Shown here in pieces: positions 1-8,666 of a DNA stretch of 29,387 nucleotides. The notes below the pieces were generated by a model. It saw only the letters and a program-made list of their open reading frames with translations. It was not told the origin of the DNA and searched no databases. The stretch comes from Priapulus caudatus (taxonomy: Eukaryota; Priapulida; Priapulimorpha; Priapulimorphida; Priapulidae), in contig NW_014578638.1 in assembly GCF_000485595.1 (NCBI RefSeq), positions 34,510 through 63,896 on the forward strand, in the 5' to 3' direction. The number at the start of each line of letters is the position of its first letter. Position 1 is the first letter of the stretch. The position numbers and the translations under genes were made by a program.

Positions 1-15
1 TCGCTCTCGCGCGCG

Positions 16-58
<43 letters not shown>

Positions 59-147
59 ATTCTCGCTCTCGCCCTCTTTTCTCTCTCTCTTTCATTCTCG
101 CTCTCGCCCTCTCTTCGCTCTCTCTCTCTCCCCTCTCTCTCTCGTTA
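1..147. repeat. CT-rich microsatellite block
   Basis: Almost pure pyrimidine on the plus strand: CT dinucleotides interrupted by TTTC, TCGC and CCCT variants. A segment reading TTTCATTCTCGCTCTCGCCC occurs twice about 34 bases apart, so part of it is a higher-order duplication. The window begins inside it, so its full length is unknown. Confidence 0.95.
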
Positions 148-530
148 CTGCCCCCCCCACCCGGCACGCAGCGACAGGTCATTCTGTTTACTAGACGACG
201 CATGCTGTCTGTTCAGATTAGTGGCGTTTCATCGGAATCGCGGATTTCATTAAAAACCAAACCGCAGTCTCTAATAACACGCATTCCTCGTGGCTCAGAC
301 ATTACACGCCGATACTGATTTCAACACGCGATGTTCAGCATGGTTTTTACACAGCTGCATGCGTTATACGACTCTCAATGTATTATACGGTATAATACGA
401 CTCGCCCGTGTACATCGCCGCGCGAGACTAGCAGGTAGATGGTAATTAGCGACGTAATAACGTCACAACAGGTGCGAACAGATGATGTGCTGGCGTGACA
501 CATAGACGGAAATGTGTGACGGATGGAGAC

Positions 531-534
<4 letters not shown>
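148..534. other. Non-repetitive stretch, no gene seen
   Basis: Mixed-composition DNA with no convincing reading frame or RNA gene. The only structure seen is the short perfect palindrome at 380-398. TACGACTC occurs just before and just after that palindrome. Confidence 0.6.
380..398. other. Perfect 9-bp inverted repeat, 1-nt spacer
   Basis: GTATTATAC, then G, then GTATAATAC. It could be a dyad protein-binding site or a tiny relic hairpin. Nothing nearby decides between these. Confidence 0.6.
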
Positions 535-578
<44 letters not shown>

Positions 579-579
579 A
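535..579. repeat. (GA)n with G-run
   Basis: About 19 GA units followed by seven G. Reading frames starting upstream run through it as Arg-Glu repeats and are not credible proteins. Confidence 0.95.
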
Positions 580-1110
580 GCTATACTGGATCCTCGCTCC
601 CATACTCTGCTCCCACGCGGGAGCGATCATGTGTCTCATGTCCCAGATTCCGCCATCATTCTCGGTATCACTCTACATCCCGGACGCGAGCTATTACACG
701 CCGACCCATCCCCACACCCCGCCCCTACACTCCGCCCTCACCCCAAGAGCACACTCCTCTACTCAACACCACGCCCTCACTTAATTACCCCTACGCGAGA
801 GCAGTAGGTAATATTCCCCTCAGCGATGCAACAGCGTTTTATGAGCTCAATCTAACGCTGCTTCGTTTGGCAGCCATAGTACTTCTGGTGCAATAGAAAA
901 AAAATAACTAGAGAGGACATGCGGGGTCACACGGACATGCGGGGTGAGGCTGCTCGTCAGTGAGATGAATCCGTAGAAAGGAGGAAGCGAGCGGCGACGG
1001 CAGCGCAGCTCTTGCTCGTCGTTAATGTTTTACAGCTGACACGTGATCAGAAGCGACGGGTTACGGAGTTAATGTTACTGCCGTTTCTTCCTCTTTTACT
1101 CTTGAAAAAG
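580..1110. other. Gene-free stretch with a C-rich segment
   Basis: Positions 656-785 are rich in C, A and T on the plus strand (CCCCACACC-type sequence). A direct repeat of GGACATGCGGGGT lies at 915 and 933 (period 18). No splice-supported or family-recognisable coding sequence was found. Confidence 0.5.
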
Positions 1111-1114
1111 CAAC

Positions 1115-1304
<190 letters not shown>

Positions 1305-1330
1305 GAATCACACAATGCGAGAGAAATTAA

Positions 1331-1446
1331 TTATCACACAACGTGAGGTGATATCACACAACGTAAGGTGATATTACACAACGTGAGGTCATATCACACA
1401 ACGTAAGATAATATCACACTCTGTAAAGTGATATCACACAGCGTTA
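1331..1446. repeat. 20-bp minisatellite with self-complementary junctions
   Basis: The core ATCACACA (or ATTACACA, ATCACACT) recurs at 1333, 1353, 1373, 1393, 1413 and 1433, an exact 20-bp period over six copies. The spacer is ACGTRAGGTGAT with drift in the last two copies. GATATCAC at the start of a unit and GTGATATC at the next junction are reverse complements, so each unit could form a short hairpin. Confidence 0.9.
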
Positions 1447-1449
1447 AAC

Positions 1450-2345
1450 GTTACCCGGCATCGAACACATTTCGTAAATTATACGTCGAATGTAGCTAAG
1501 TCCATGCAAACTAATATTTCCCAATGCCGCGCGAGTAGGCCTAACACATAAAGTTAATTATAGATTATTCATGGCTTGTAAAAACCCACATGCTATTTTT
1601 CCGCTTAAAAATCTTCTCCTCCTCGCAAAACCTGGTAAGGCTTACTAAATAATAAAGGTAATAGTTATTATAGAAAGGTCGGCGACGTCCGCAAGAAAAA
1701 CACAACAACATTTACGAGAAAATGTCGCTAAAATGCAAGTAAATCGTAAGGCTGAAAAACTCAAAGTAATCGTCGAAAAAATGCGACGTCGTCAGGTAGA
1801 AACAGAGATGTAAGAAAAAACCGCACGTAAAGATGTCGTTTCCTGTGGGAGAAATTGTACCCAGTTGTATTTACGCAAAAGTAACTCATTTCAGCGCCGC
1901 ACAATCGGCGCATTTCTACCTTGGTTCGATCGTTCGGTTGTGTGGAAGAGAAATTGCAGCCGGCAAAATTATACTCGCAATTTTGCCGCACCCATGTCGT
2001 GGCCGTGTTTCGCTGCTCGGCCGGTTGATTCTGACTAATGGCAACGTTATTTTTCGTAAATCCGAGAATTGCTAACCACGGCGCGCTATAGCATCGACCG
2101 GAGTGCATTGTAGCATGAGCTAGTGAAATATGTGAGAATTGTGTACTATATTCACCACATCGGAATTATTGGCCATATTTCTCATTTTCATATTTGTCTA
2201 AAAGACTATTATGTATATGCACATTTATTGAGCTTGAAAACATGTTCACTACACGCACGTCCATCTACATTTTCTCCATTCCTCCGCTCTCTCACACAAG
2301 TAATCTCTCGCTCTTTCGGGCGCGCGTATACCCCCTCTGTATGAC
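1450..2345. other. Non-repetitive stretch, no supported gene
   Basis: The longest low-bias reading frame here is on the minus strand (2108 down to 1764, 115 codons, true ATG). That length is within what chance gives in about 29 kb on two strands. Its product, rich in Asn, Cys and Arg, matches no family I recognise and shows no signal peptide or motif. One hairpin (1961-1988) lies inside. Confidence 0.5.
1961..1988. other. 10-bp hairpin
   Basis: CGGCAAAATT, an 8-nt loop, then AATTTTGCCG: a perfect 10-bp stem. No T-run follows, and bacterial-type terminators do not apply here. Function unknown. Confidence 0.6.
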
Positions 2346-2412
2346 GCTCACATGCACACGCCCGGGCGCACTCACGCGCACACATACACGCATACACACG
2401 CGCGCACATACA
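2346..2412. repeat. Degenerate CA/CG repeat
   Basis: Alternating ACAC, ACGC and CGCG units without a clean period. Typical decayed microsatellite. Confidence 0.8.
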
Positions 2413-2649
2413 CGTCGCATTCATTCTCCTTCGTACATTATTGAAACGTATATATAGAGCTACTATATATCTAGGCGCTGTTACATTTCACATTCACTAG
2501 CTTGATTAATGATGAGGCGCCTACATATTGCATCTCCTGCAATACGCTACGCTCGAATTCACGCGACCTTGCATCGTATAATTATCTACAGAATCTCAGT
2601 ACACAGATTTCACCGCCAGATAGCGCTGCTCCGCGACGTCACGTCCTAG

Positions 2650-2732
2650 GCGTGCCCACTGATCTCTATATACTAACTAGTATACTAATACTCTATACTA
2701 AGTTAGTATATAGAGGCTCAGTGGGCGTGCCC
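2650..2732. mobile_element. Short fold-back (MITE-like inverted repeat)
   Basis: The left arm at 2650-2678 and the right arm at about 2701-2731 are reverse complements over roughly 29 bases with one indel and two or three mismatches. The shared core is CTCTATATACTAACT against AGTTAGTATATAGAG. The loop is about 22 bases and AT-rich. GTCACG outside the left arm and CGTGAC outside the right arm suggest the dyad once reached further. No clear target duplication was found, so the mobile-element label is inference from structure. Confidence 0.5.
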
Positions 2733-2742
2733 TCGTGACCTC

Positions 2743-3171
2743 CCGCGTGTCTGCCGGTTCCTAGCGTCATGGCGATTCCGATACGGGTCTTAAAATGAAT
2801 TTCCATCATTATTAATCACGATCAGTATAATTAATTTGCATCGAATATTTCATCTTGTATTTTTAATTTCCTCATTTAGGTTTTAATATAGCCACTTCTC
2901 TCATAATGGGATGTAAGCAGCTGTTTGATATGTGCAGCTATCAAGCTATTGTAGTGCGTGCAATGAACGGGCGTTGTATGATCTGTCGAGTCGTATAGGG
3001 ACCTCGATCCTTCCAGTAGCGTTTTCGTTACGTAGTAATAAAGACGAGCAATTACTTATTGCAGGCTAGTAATTACATGCTAACGATTGTAAATAGTGAC
3101 CTCTATAGTAACGCCCTTGGTTGGAATGAGGGGGTGAAGCGCTCGTTTTCTCGTTTGCGCTATTTCTCTCC
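2743..3171. other. No feature seen
   Basis: AT-leaning mixed sequence with no reading frame of note, RNA gene or repeat. Confidence 0.5.
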
Positions 3172-3180
3172 CCGCTCTCT

Positions 3181-3220
<40 letters not shown>

Positions 3221-3368
3221 TCTAGTGGAGGTGAAGGGGAGGGACAGAGGTAGAGGATGAAGAGGGGTGGCCATAGAAGGAGGAGTGAAAGAGGCGTAGT
3301 AGAGGGGAGATGGGGCGCGGGGCGGGATTAAATACAGAATCGAGATGGTATTGGGTGGAGACCTTTCT

Positions 3369-3411
<43 letters not shown>

Positions 3412-3582
3412 GTCTCGTTCTTTCAATTTCTCCATCTCTCGCGCTCATTTTTTTGTTCTTTTTTTCTCTTTCTCTCTCTAAAGGTCTTTTTTTACTTTAT
3501 CTCTCTCAGGGTCTCTTTCTTGCCCTCTCTCTCTCGCTCCCTCTCTTTCTCGCTCTCTCTCTCTCTCTCCCTCTCTTTCTCG

Positions 3583-3614
<32 letters not shown>

Positions 3615-3628
3615 TTTTCTCTCTCGTG
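3172..3628. repeat. Pyrimidine-rich CT blocks
   Basis: Three CT tracts (3184-3216, 3370-3408, 3470-3628) separated by a purine-rich spacer at 3217-3345 (GAGG, GGAG). Opposite strand biases in adjacent blocks mean one strand can fold a CT run against the GA-rich spacer. Long Ser-Leu or Arg-Glu frames here are repeat artefacts. Confidence 0.9.
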
Positions 3629-3980
3629 TTCACGTTAAAGCCCTCGACGCTTCTTATGCGTTTACACACTATTATGACTGCCATTACCGTTTAGAGTTCC
3701 CAGCTGTGAAACTTCTCGTGAGATGAGTGAACATGCTCCTGTGTGTGTGAAAGGCTCGGCCAGCCTCTGCTCGGCGGCGAGCGAACATCGGTTATCATAC
3801 AGTATATAGCGCGTCATCACATCACCAACGTAGTAGGGTTGAGATGTGCTGATGATCACGTAAAGCCGTGGTGACGCTGTCAGGATGGTTGCTCCGCTAA
3901 TTACCATCCCCGCACTAATAATTATCAACATGGCGGCGCAGCGTGCTGCTACCCAGTAGTCTTGCAACTAATCTTTTATT
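3629..3980. other. Non-repetitive stretch, no supported gene
   Basis: A minus-strand frame of about 100 codons spans 3662-3967 but begins at TTG rather than ATG and has no recognisable domain. AACATGGCGG near 3928 has a good animal start-codon context, yet its frame closes within ten codons. Confidence 0.5.
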
Positions 3981-4102
3981 ATGTGTATGTGTGTGCGTGC
4001 GTGCGTGCGTGCCTGCGCGTGTGCGTGCGTGCGTGCGTGCGAACGTGCGAGCGTGCGTGCGTGCGTGCCTGATTGCCTGCGTGTGTGTCTGTATGCGCCT
4101 GT
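3981..4102. repeat. (GCGT)n microsatellite
   Basis: GT units pass into a tetranucleotide GCGT array with GCCT and GAAC variants. CpG is kept in nearly every unit, which argues against strong methylation-driven decay at this locus. Confidence 0.9.
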
Positions 4103-4648
4103 GTGGCGAATTGTTTTAATATATAATTAGTTTGCAACAAATACATTTGTTTGTTGACTTTTACTATAATTCATACGATTTTCGATCGAAATTAAACCAA
4201 ATAGCCGCAAGGAAAATTGCAACTAAAAACAACAATCCAGTTTTACATGAAGTCGTCTATAGCTTCCATCCCTCTCGCTCGCGAGGGAGGAGAGTTAGTG
4301 CTATCTAGTGTAGAACTACTGCTTGCATAGCACTCGCAGCGGTCAGTCTGTGCTCGTTTTCACTCGTTCGTCTGCTGATTAGATTTCTGATTACGTTACA
4401 GACGATGAATCGCTCGCTTCCTAGCAAATTACACTCACCAGTTCCGCTGCCATGTTCCGACGAACGCGCTACCTATATAGTGGCATCGCGCAGTCGGTTT
4501 CGTCTGCGTGGATTCCGCGCGAACCTCGGGAAACTTAGGTAAGATGAAATTCGCGAACCACGGAAACGCTTTTCATTCTCTAAGAAATGAAACGTGCCTA
4601 ATTTCCTTGACGGAATCTGCGCAAGCAGAGAGCATACGAAGTTTACGC
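4103..4648. other. Non-repetitive stretch with a possible core promoter
   Basis: TATATAG at 4474-4480 is followed by GC-rich sequence and a good splice-donor match, TAG|GTAAGA, with the GT at 4539-4540. This could be a promoter with a short non-coding first exon. The spacing to any initiator is not canonical and no downstream exon was identified, so it stays weak. Confidence 0.25.
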
Positions 4649-4656
4649 ACCTGGGC
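4649..4656. repeat. Left target-site duplication of foldback element
   Basis: ACCTGGGC abuts the left tip GGGTGTCTAG. The sequence after the right tip is ACGTGGGC, a 7 of 8 match in the same orientation. An 8-bp duplication is the known signature of hAT- and P-type transposases; Drosophila FB makes 9 bp. Confidence 0.7.
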
Positions 4657-4666
4657 GGGTGTCTAG

Positions 4667-4866
4667 AAAACGAAGACCTAAGACCCCTGGAAAACTAAGA
4701 CCTGGAAAACTAAGACGCCTGCAAAACTAAGACCCCTGGAAAACTAAGACCTGGAAAACTAAGACCTGGAAAACTAAGACCCCAGGAAAACTAAGACCTG
4801 GAAAACTAAGACCCTTGGAAAACTAAGACCTGGAAACTTAAGACCCCTGGAAAATTAAGACCCTCG
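4667..4866 (+). repeat. Left-arm array of tip-like motif, 15/17-bp spacing
   Basis: AAAACTAAGAC or a close variant begins at 4691, 4706, 4723, 4740, 4755, 4770, 4787, 4802, 4819, 4834 and 4851. Steps are 15 or 17 bp, and alternate members (4691, 4723, 4755, 4787, 4819, 4851) are exactly 32 bp apart. The motif CTGGAAAACTAAGACC closely resembles the tip sequence TCTAGAAAACGAAGACC at 4662-4678. One step pair is transposed around 4740. Confidence 0.9.
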
Positions 4867-5084
4867 TTAAACATCGATACAGGGTGGCTGTCGAAGTTCA
4901 ACGCCACTTTGAAAATCTCTCAAATCGTCGTTCGCAGGCGAAGATTATTACTTCAACTTTCCATGCTTAGATTCCTGCTGTGTTGTTGGAAATTTGTCAG
5001 TGGTAAGATTAATTTTCCATGCCAAAATACGCAAGCTTCTTCGTTCCTTTCGATCACCATCTTGTTTTTTCGTGACTGGAAACG

Positions 5085-5106
5085 AGCGGTACCCAGGGTA
5101 ACCGCT
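5085..5106. other. Hairpin in foldback loop
   Basis: AGCGGTACCC, a single A, then GGGTAACCGCT: a 10-bp stem with one bulged A. It sits near the middle of the unique loop. Function unknown. Confidence 0.5.
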
Positions 5107-5350
5107 CAAGCCAGAGCGCGCGCGCATAAGGTAACCACAAAACCACAGCTGCGTTTTAAAATCAAGGCAGCCGCTTTTTATTTCAAAACAGTGTGAACTT
5201 GGTATATGTTTGTTTGGTAGGGTTGTATATTAGAAAATATAAATATTCACAGAGAAATTGAGTATTAATCTTCGCCTGCGAACGACGATTTGAGTGATTT
5301 TTTAGAGGCTTTGAACTTCGACACTCACCCTGTATCGATGTTTAATGAGG

Positions 5351-5553
5351 GTCTTGGTTTTTTGGGGGTCTTAGGTTTCCAGGTCTTAGTTTTTCAAAGG
5401 TCTTAGTTTTTTAGGTCTTAGTTTTCCAAGGGTCTTAGTTTTCCAGGTCTTAGTTTTCCAGAGGGCTTAGTTTTCCAGGCCTTAGTTTTCCAGGAATCTT
5501 AGTTTTCCAGCTCTTAGTTATTCAGGGGTCTTCGGTCTTAGGTCTTCGTTTTC
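5351..5553 (-). repeat. Right-arm array, inverted copy of the left
   Basis: The complement motif (GTCTTAGTTTTCCAG on the plus strand) begins at 5351, 5368, 5383, 5400, 5415, 5432, 5447, 5464, 5479, 5496, 5511 and 5528. The steps are 17, 15, 17, 15 without exception. Individual units carry point changes but spacing is untouched, so spacing appears better preserved than sequence. Confidence 0.9.
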
Positions 5554-5562
5554 TAGACACCC

Positions 5563-5570
5563 ACGTGGGC
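5563..5570. repeat. Right target-site duplication of foldback element
   Basis: ACGTGGGC follows the right tip directly. It matches the left flank ACCTGGGC at 7 of 8 positions. Confidence 0.7.
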
Positions 5571-5897
5571 AGAAGACCCACATTTGGACGTGTAGGATAT
5601 TGTATATCCCCGCCAGTGAGTCAACAGAAGCCAATGTCGTGCGTGATTTCATGTTTAATATAAGCATCCTATATGCACATGAAATTATTGCGTATTTTCG
5701 TGCTCGTGACTGCATAAACAGGAACTCTATTGTGGCCTAGCATAACGTCTAATATTACATGCTTACGCGAAGTAGTTGTGCTGTGCCAAAGATATCACTT
5801 TGCTCCCGCTCTCTCTCCCTCACCCCGCTTCTGTCTGTGTCTCTAGATTTCGCTCTTATCCTCTCTTTCTCTGCATCTACCTGTCACATATCTAATG
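5571..5897. other. Non-repetitive stretch ending in CT-rich sequence
   Basis: No gene seen. Positions 5801-5876 are a weak CT-rich tract with TGTCTGTGTC interruptions. Confidence 0.5.
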
Positions 5898-5962
5898 ATA
5901 TTATTAAGAGTACATAATAGAGATTATTATTAATTATCTCTATTATGTACTCTTGATAATAT
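5898..5962. other. Hairpin with 27-bp arms (MITE-like)
   Basis: The arms at 5898-5924 and 5936-5962 pair at 26 of 27 positions around an 11-nt AT loop. Beyond a 10-base bulge on the left, TCAC and GTGA extend the dyad. The right arm (5936-5958) recurs at 28074-28097 with one inserted base, so this is a member of a family. The length also suits a microRNA precursor; nothing distinguishes the two options. Confidence 0.7.
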
Positions 5963-6067
5963 GTGATATTACATGATAATTTATCATATTACATGCTGAG
6001 TAGCGATATTGTTCATGTGTCTCGACGCCATGAGAGCTGAGTTGATACTGCCCGGATATCCGGTGTG

Positions 6068-6316
6068 ATGGAGGATCAGGATTTTCCTGTTACTATAAAT
6101 GAACTTTTCAGATCAAAGGTTTACTGCGGTCAGCGAGGAGAAGCCACGAGTTTTCATCTCGCAACATCTCGCTGGATTATTTTTTTCGGAATGAAAGAGC
6201 TGCGTGTGATATGGAGACGGGAAAGAAGTCACAAAGCCTTCACAACCTATCTACGTGAAGCGATGCACTCCGCTGCGCATTCTCTATCGCAATCACCCAG
6301 TCAAGTCAACTGTTAA
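6068..6316 (+). other. Unrecognised 82-codon reading frame
   Basis: The start is GTGTGATGGAGG, an acceptable animal context, and the stop is TAA. Composition is ordinary with no repeats, unlike most long frames here. It has one hydrophobic patch (RWIIFFGM, about residues 38-45) and a basic segment (RRERSHK, about 52-58). It resembles no family I know, and no splice sites were found to join it to anything. Chance remains the best explanation; an exon or transposon fragment is possible. Confidence 0.15.
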
Positions 6317-6371
6317 CAAAAGTCGACGCAGGCGCACCAATCTACTACACTACACTTGATGAATGTGGTTC

Positions 6372-6604
6372 TTAGTGTGCGCGCACACACAAGCCTTCAC
6401 GCGCGAATTTGGTGCGCGCGGGCGCGGCTCCGTGCGGCAACACACTCAACACCCGAACACAGCACACGACACACAACACACACACCACAACACACACACA
6501 CACAACACACACACACACACACACACACACGCCGACGCATACGCGCGCACACACTCGTACACACACGAGCGCACACACACACACCCACGCACACACACAT
6601 GTAC
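6372..6604. repeat. CA-rich microsatellite with CG interruptions
   Basis: CA runs broken by ACAACAC, ACGCG and CCACC. The His-Thr and Cys-Val frames across it on both strands are artefacts. Confidence 0.9.
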
Positions 6605-6779
6605 AAAGGTAGGCACTGACATGTACACAATTTATACGTGCGAGCATCAAAAAATAATATAGCTGAAAGAAATGAGCTAAATGTAAGCTAAGACGAAACT
6701 ACAGCCGCTAACTAGGTTTCACAAAAAATGCTGAAAATAACTGACTAAGTTAATAGCCCGCAGTCACAACTAGGCCCCG

Positions 6780-7085
6780 ATCTGCACTAGCGCCCCTCGT
6801 ATCTACAGCTCTCAAGAGCGTGGTGAAAAACGTGTAGAGACGCAGTATGGACGTATAGTGGACGTACTGGGCATATCGTGATGCGAGTCGCGGTGCAAGT
6901 CAGCATGAAGGCGTGGACAAGCGTGGCCGAACACATTTGAAGCACTGGTTCAAAAATAATGCGTGTGGCGAGCGTGGCGGAAATTACAGCGCGCAGTGCG
7001 GGCGTATTAAGAGACGTGGAGAGGCGTAGTACCCCACCGTAATCTCGAAGCGTAGTAGCGAACTTAATGGTGCGTATCGGCAAGC
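6780..7085 (+). repeat. Cluster of degenerate GCGTRGTR motifs
   Basis: Variants such as GCGTGGTG, ACGCAGTA, GCGTGGCC, GCGTAGTA and GCGTATCG occur about every 10-25 bases on the plus strand. The spacing is too irregular for a tandem repeat, but the density is well above neighbouring DNA. The same motif class appears at 7760-8150. This could be a decayed transposon end or a binding-site cluster. Confidence 0.35.
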
Positions 7086-7086
7086 C

Positions 7087-7430
7087 GTGTCGGGCGTTGA
7101 AAATTGTCGCGCCAGTTCTGCAGCACGCGATGTGCAGAAATCAGCGTTTTCATCACTGCTGTTACTACGTCCAATGCGAGATGCTCTCTGCGAACCTGAC
7201 CAGCGCTCATCGCCTATGACGCATGGTGGCGTCTCTAGCAAGCTCAGACCGCCGTTCGTACTACGATTGTAGCTAACGCCCAACACGCCTCAGACTAACG
7301 GCCGCTTGTGGCGTTTCGCATTAGCGTGTTAGTTACGCTCAGATCACAGTCCTTGCGCAACACTTGGGGTATAAATTTGGGGTGCTACCTGGCGCCCGCG
7401 CGACCAAGTTCAGTGTCACTATGGATGAGG
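7087..7430 (+). promoter_or_regulatory. Possible transposon-type promoter with TATA box
   Basis: TATAAAT at 7370-7376 is followed by TTCAGTG at 7409-7415, which resembles the arthropod initiator TCAGT, and then by an ATG at 7421. The TATA-to-initiator distance of 42 is longer than the usual 25-35. Upstream, 7160-7330 carries TACTACG and CACGCC motifs, the complement of the class at 7760-8150. Confidence 0.25.
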
Positions 7431-7540
7431 ACAACCACTACTCATGGCCATGTTTCTCATGTAGAAAGGAGCAACAATCGAAGCTACTTGATTGCCAAGC
7501 CGTCATCATGCTGAGGAGGACGAGGAGGAGAAATAGATGA
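7421..7540 (+). CDS. Short 39-codon ORF, possibly a decayed transposon N-terminus
   Basis: The ATG stands just after the initiator-like motif, in the context CACTATGG. The product starts with an acidic tip (MDED), has a CFSC pair about ten residues in, and ends in an arginine-rich run (LRRTRRRNR) before TGA. PIF/Harbinger-type transposases often begin with an acidic or hydrophobic stretch followed by polyarginine, which is the only reason to raise that idea. The WVHP-type motif that should follow is absent, so at best this is a broken remnant. Chance is equally likely. Confidence 0.2.
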   Translation: MDEDNHYSWPCFSCRKEQQSKLLDCQAVIMLRRTRRRNR

Positions 7541-7755
7541 GACTAATCAAAGATCTGCTGGCTCTCCTCTTGTCTTTTTGGCGGCATAGGTTGTGTCGCG
7601 TAGAAAATAATCTTGATGTTAATCTTGAATTTAAGGGTTGATAATGTTGATCTTAATTCATCTTGATAGTTAAATCTCTGACAGCACGGCAGAAATGAAT
7701 AGATGATGTATAGAACGAACGCCGGCTCGGCGGATATTTATATGATCGTTGCCAG
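7541..7755. other. Gene-free stretch with TCTTGAT motifs
   Basis: TCTTGAT or GTTGATCTT variants recur between 7608 and 7670. ATATAAATA lies on the minus strand at 7735-7743. Confidence 0.4.
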
Positions 7756-8150
7756 CGCAAGATCGGCGCGTGAGTTGGCGGGCGCAGTATGAGGCCGCGG
7801 TGAGCGTTGCTAAGGGCGCAGTGCAAGCCGTCGTTCGAACGAACCAACACGATCATGATTGGTCGCAATAAAACTACGCAGTCCGCGCAGTGCAAGCGTG
7901 ATGGGCGGCGGTGGTGTTGAGGCGTGGTGAAACGCCTTGTTGAGCGGCAAAATGAGAATCGGGGGTAAAGACGTCACTTTAGATGCGTAGTATGGTGACG
8001 TAATAGATCGTAGTATCGGCGCTGGCCCGGCCTGGAGCCCGAATTGGCACGCTCGATCAAACGCACGCTCACGGACACAGCTCAGCGCCAAATTTTTATG
8101 ATTGAGGAACGCGGCGATCGTGATGAGCGTAGCTCTGGTGTGATTGGGCC
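7756..8150 (-). promoter_or_regulatory. Possible second promoter-like arm, opposite orientation
   Basis: On the minus strand this segment reads as CACCACGC, TACTACGC and CACTGCGC motifs leading to ATATAAATA (7743-7735). The layout mirrors 7087-7430 on the plus strand. Direct base-by-base similarity between the two segments is weak, so an inverted-repeat origin is conjecture. Confidence 0.2.
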
Positions 8151-8189
8151 TTAAGGGAGTTGAACCTGCCATTGTGTATGCCATGCGTC

Positions 8190-8445
8190 GCATACCGCAT
8201 GCGACTATGTGTACGTGTGAACTCGTGCATGTTTGTGCATTTTCTCGTGCGTATGTGCGTGTGTGTGCCTTCATGCGTTTACGTATGTTTCGCCGATCTT
8301 GCGTGTATATGCGTAAGCGTGAATGCGCGTGTGTGTAAGCGTGCGCGCGCGTGTATGTGTGCGCGTGTGCATGTGTATGTACAGGCGTTCGCGCGCGCAG
8401 ATATGTAGTTGCCTGTGTGGCCGCGTGTGCGTGCGTGCATAAGCT
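8190..8445. repeat. Degenerate GT/GCGT tract
   Basis: GTGTGT, GCGT and GTGCAT variants without a fixed period, followed by short AAGCTAAGC repeats (8440-8463). Confidence 0.75.
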
Positions 8446-8666
8446 AAGCATAGCTAAGCTAAGTGAGAGCGAGCTATGCGCGACTATATTATTTTACAAT
8501 GCCATTCAATGATTCAATAGTCTTGACGCATCTCACAGCCATGTGCATCACAGAAGTCCTTCTTCATATTATGCCTATATATAGTGCAATATGTGTTCAG
8601 CAAAGCAGAAATATTAGCTGAGTATGAATGTAATGAAAGGTTAACGAATTTGGCGGTTAATTGGGC
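8446..8666. other. Short non-repetitive stretch
   Basis: No gene, RNA or repeat seen apart from the TAAGCTAAG tail at its left edge. Confidence 0.4.

Larger units (their letters stand above)
4657..5562. mobile_element. Foldback transposon, non-autonomous, about 906 bp
   Basis: The tips are GGGTGTCTAGAAAACGAAGA on the left and its reverse complement on the right. Homology between the arms covers both a repeat array (about 200 bp per arm) and an inner non-repetitive segment (about 4858-4950 against 5264-5350), which shares TTAAACATCGATACAGGGTG and AAATCGTCGTTCGCAGGCGA, allowing one or two changes. The loop of about 310 bp holds no transposase, so the element must have depended on an enzyme from elsewhere. 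The 8-bp flanking duplication points to a hAT- or P-like transposase, but the tips lack a clear CAGGG start. A 95-codon frame in the loop begins at TTG and is not credible. Confidence 0.85.

Noticed and set aside
1331-1446. CRISPR array
   Set aside because: The period is 20 bp with no unique spacers, and the context is eukaryotic.
1921-1935. Possible second tRNA B box (GGTTCGATCG)
   Set aside because: There is no A box at a suitable distance and no cloverleaf can be drawn.
1764-2108. 115-codon minus-strand ORF with true ATG
   Set aside because: Length is within chance expectation, no domain is recognised, and a plus-strand frame of 80 codons overlaps it. Kept only as a note.
4667-5553. CRISPR-like or gene-regulatory repeat array in the foldback arms
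   Set aside because: Units are 15-17 bp, occur in inverted halves, and are bounded by transposon tips and a flanking duplication.
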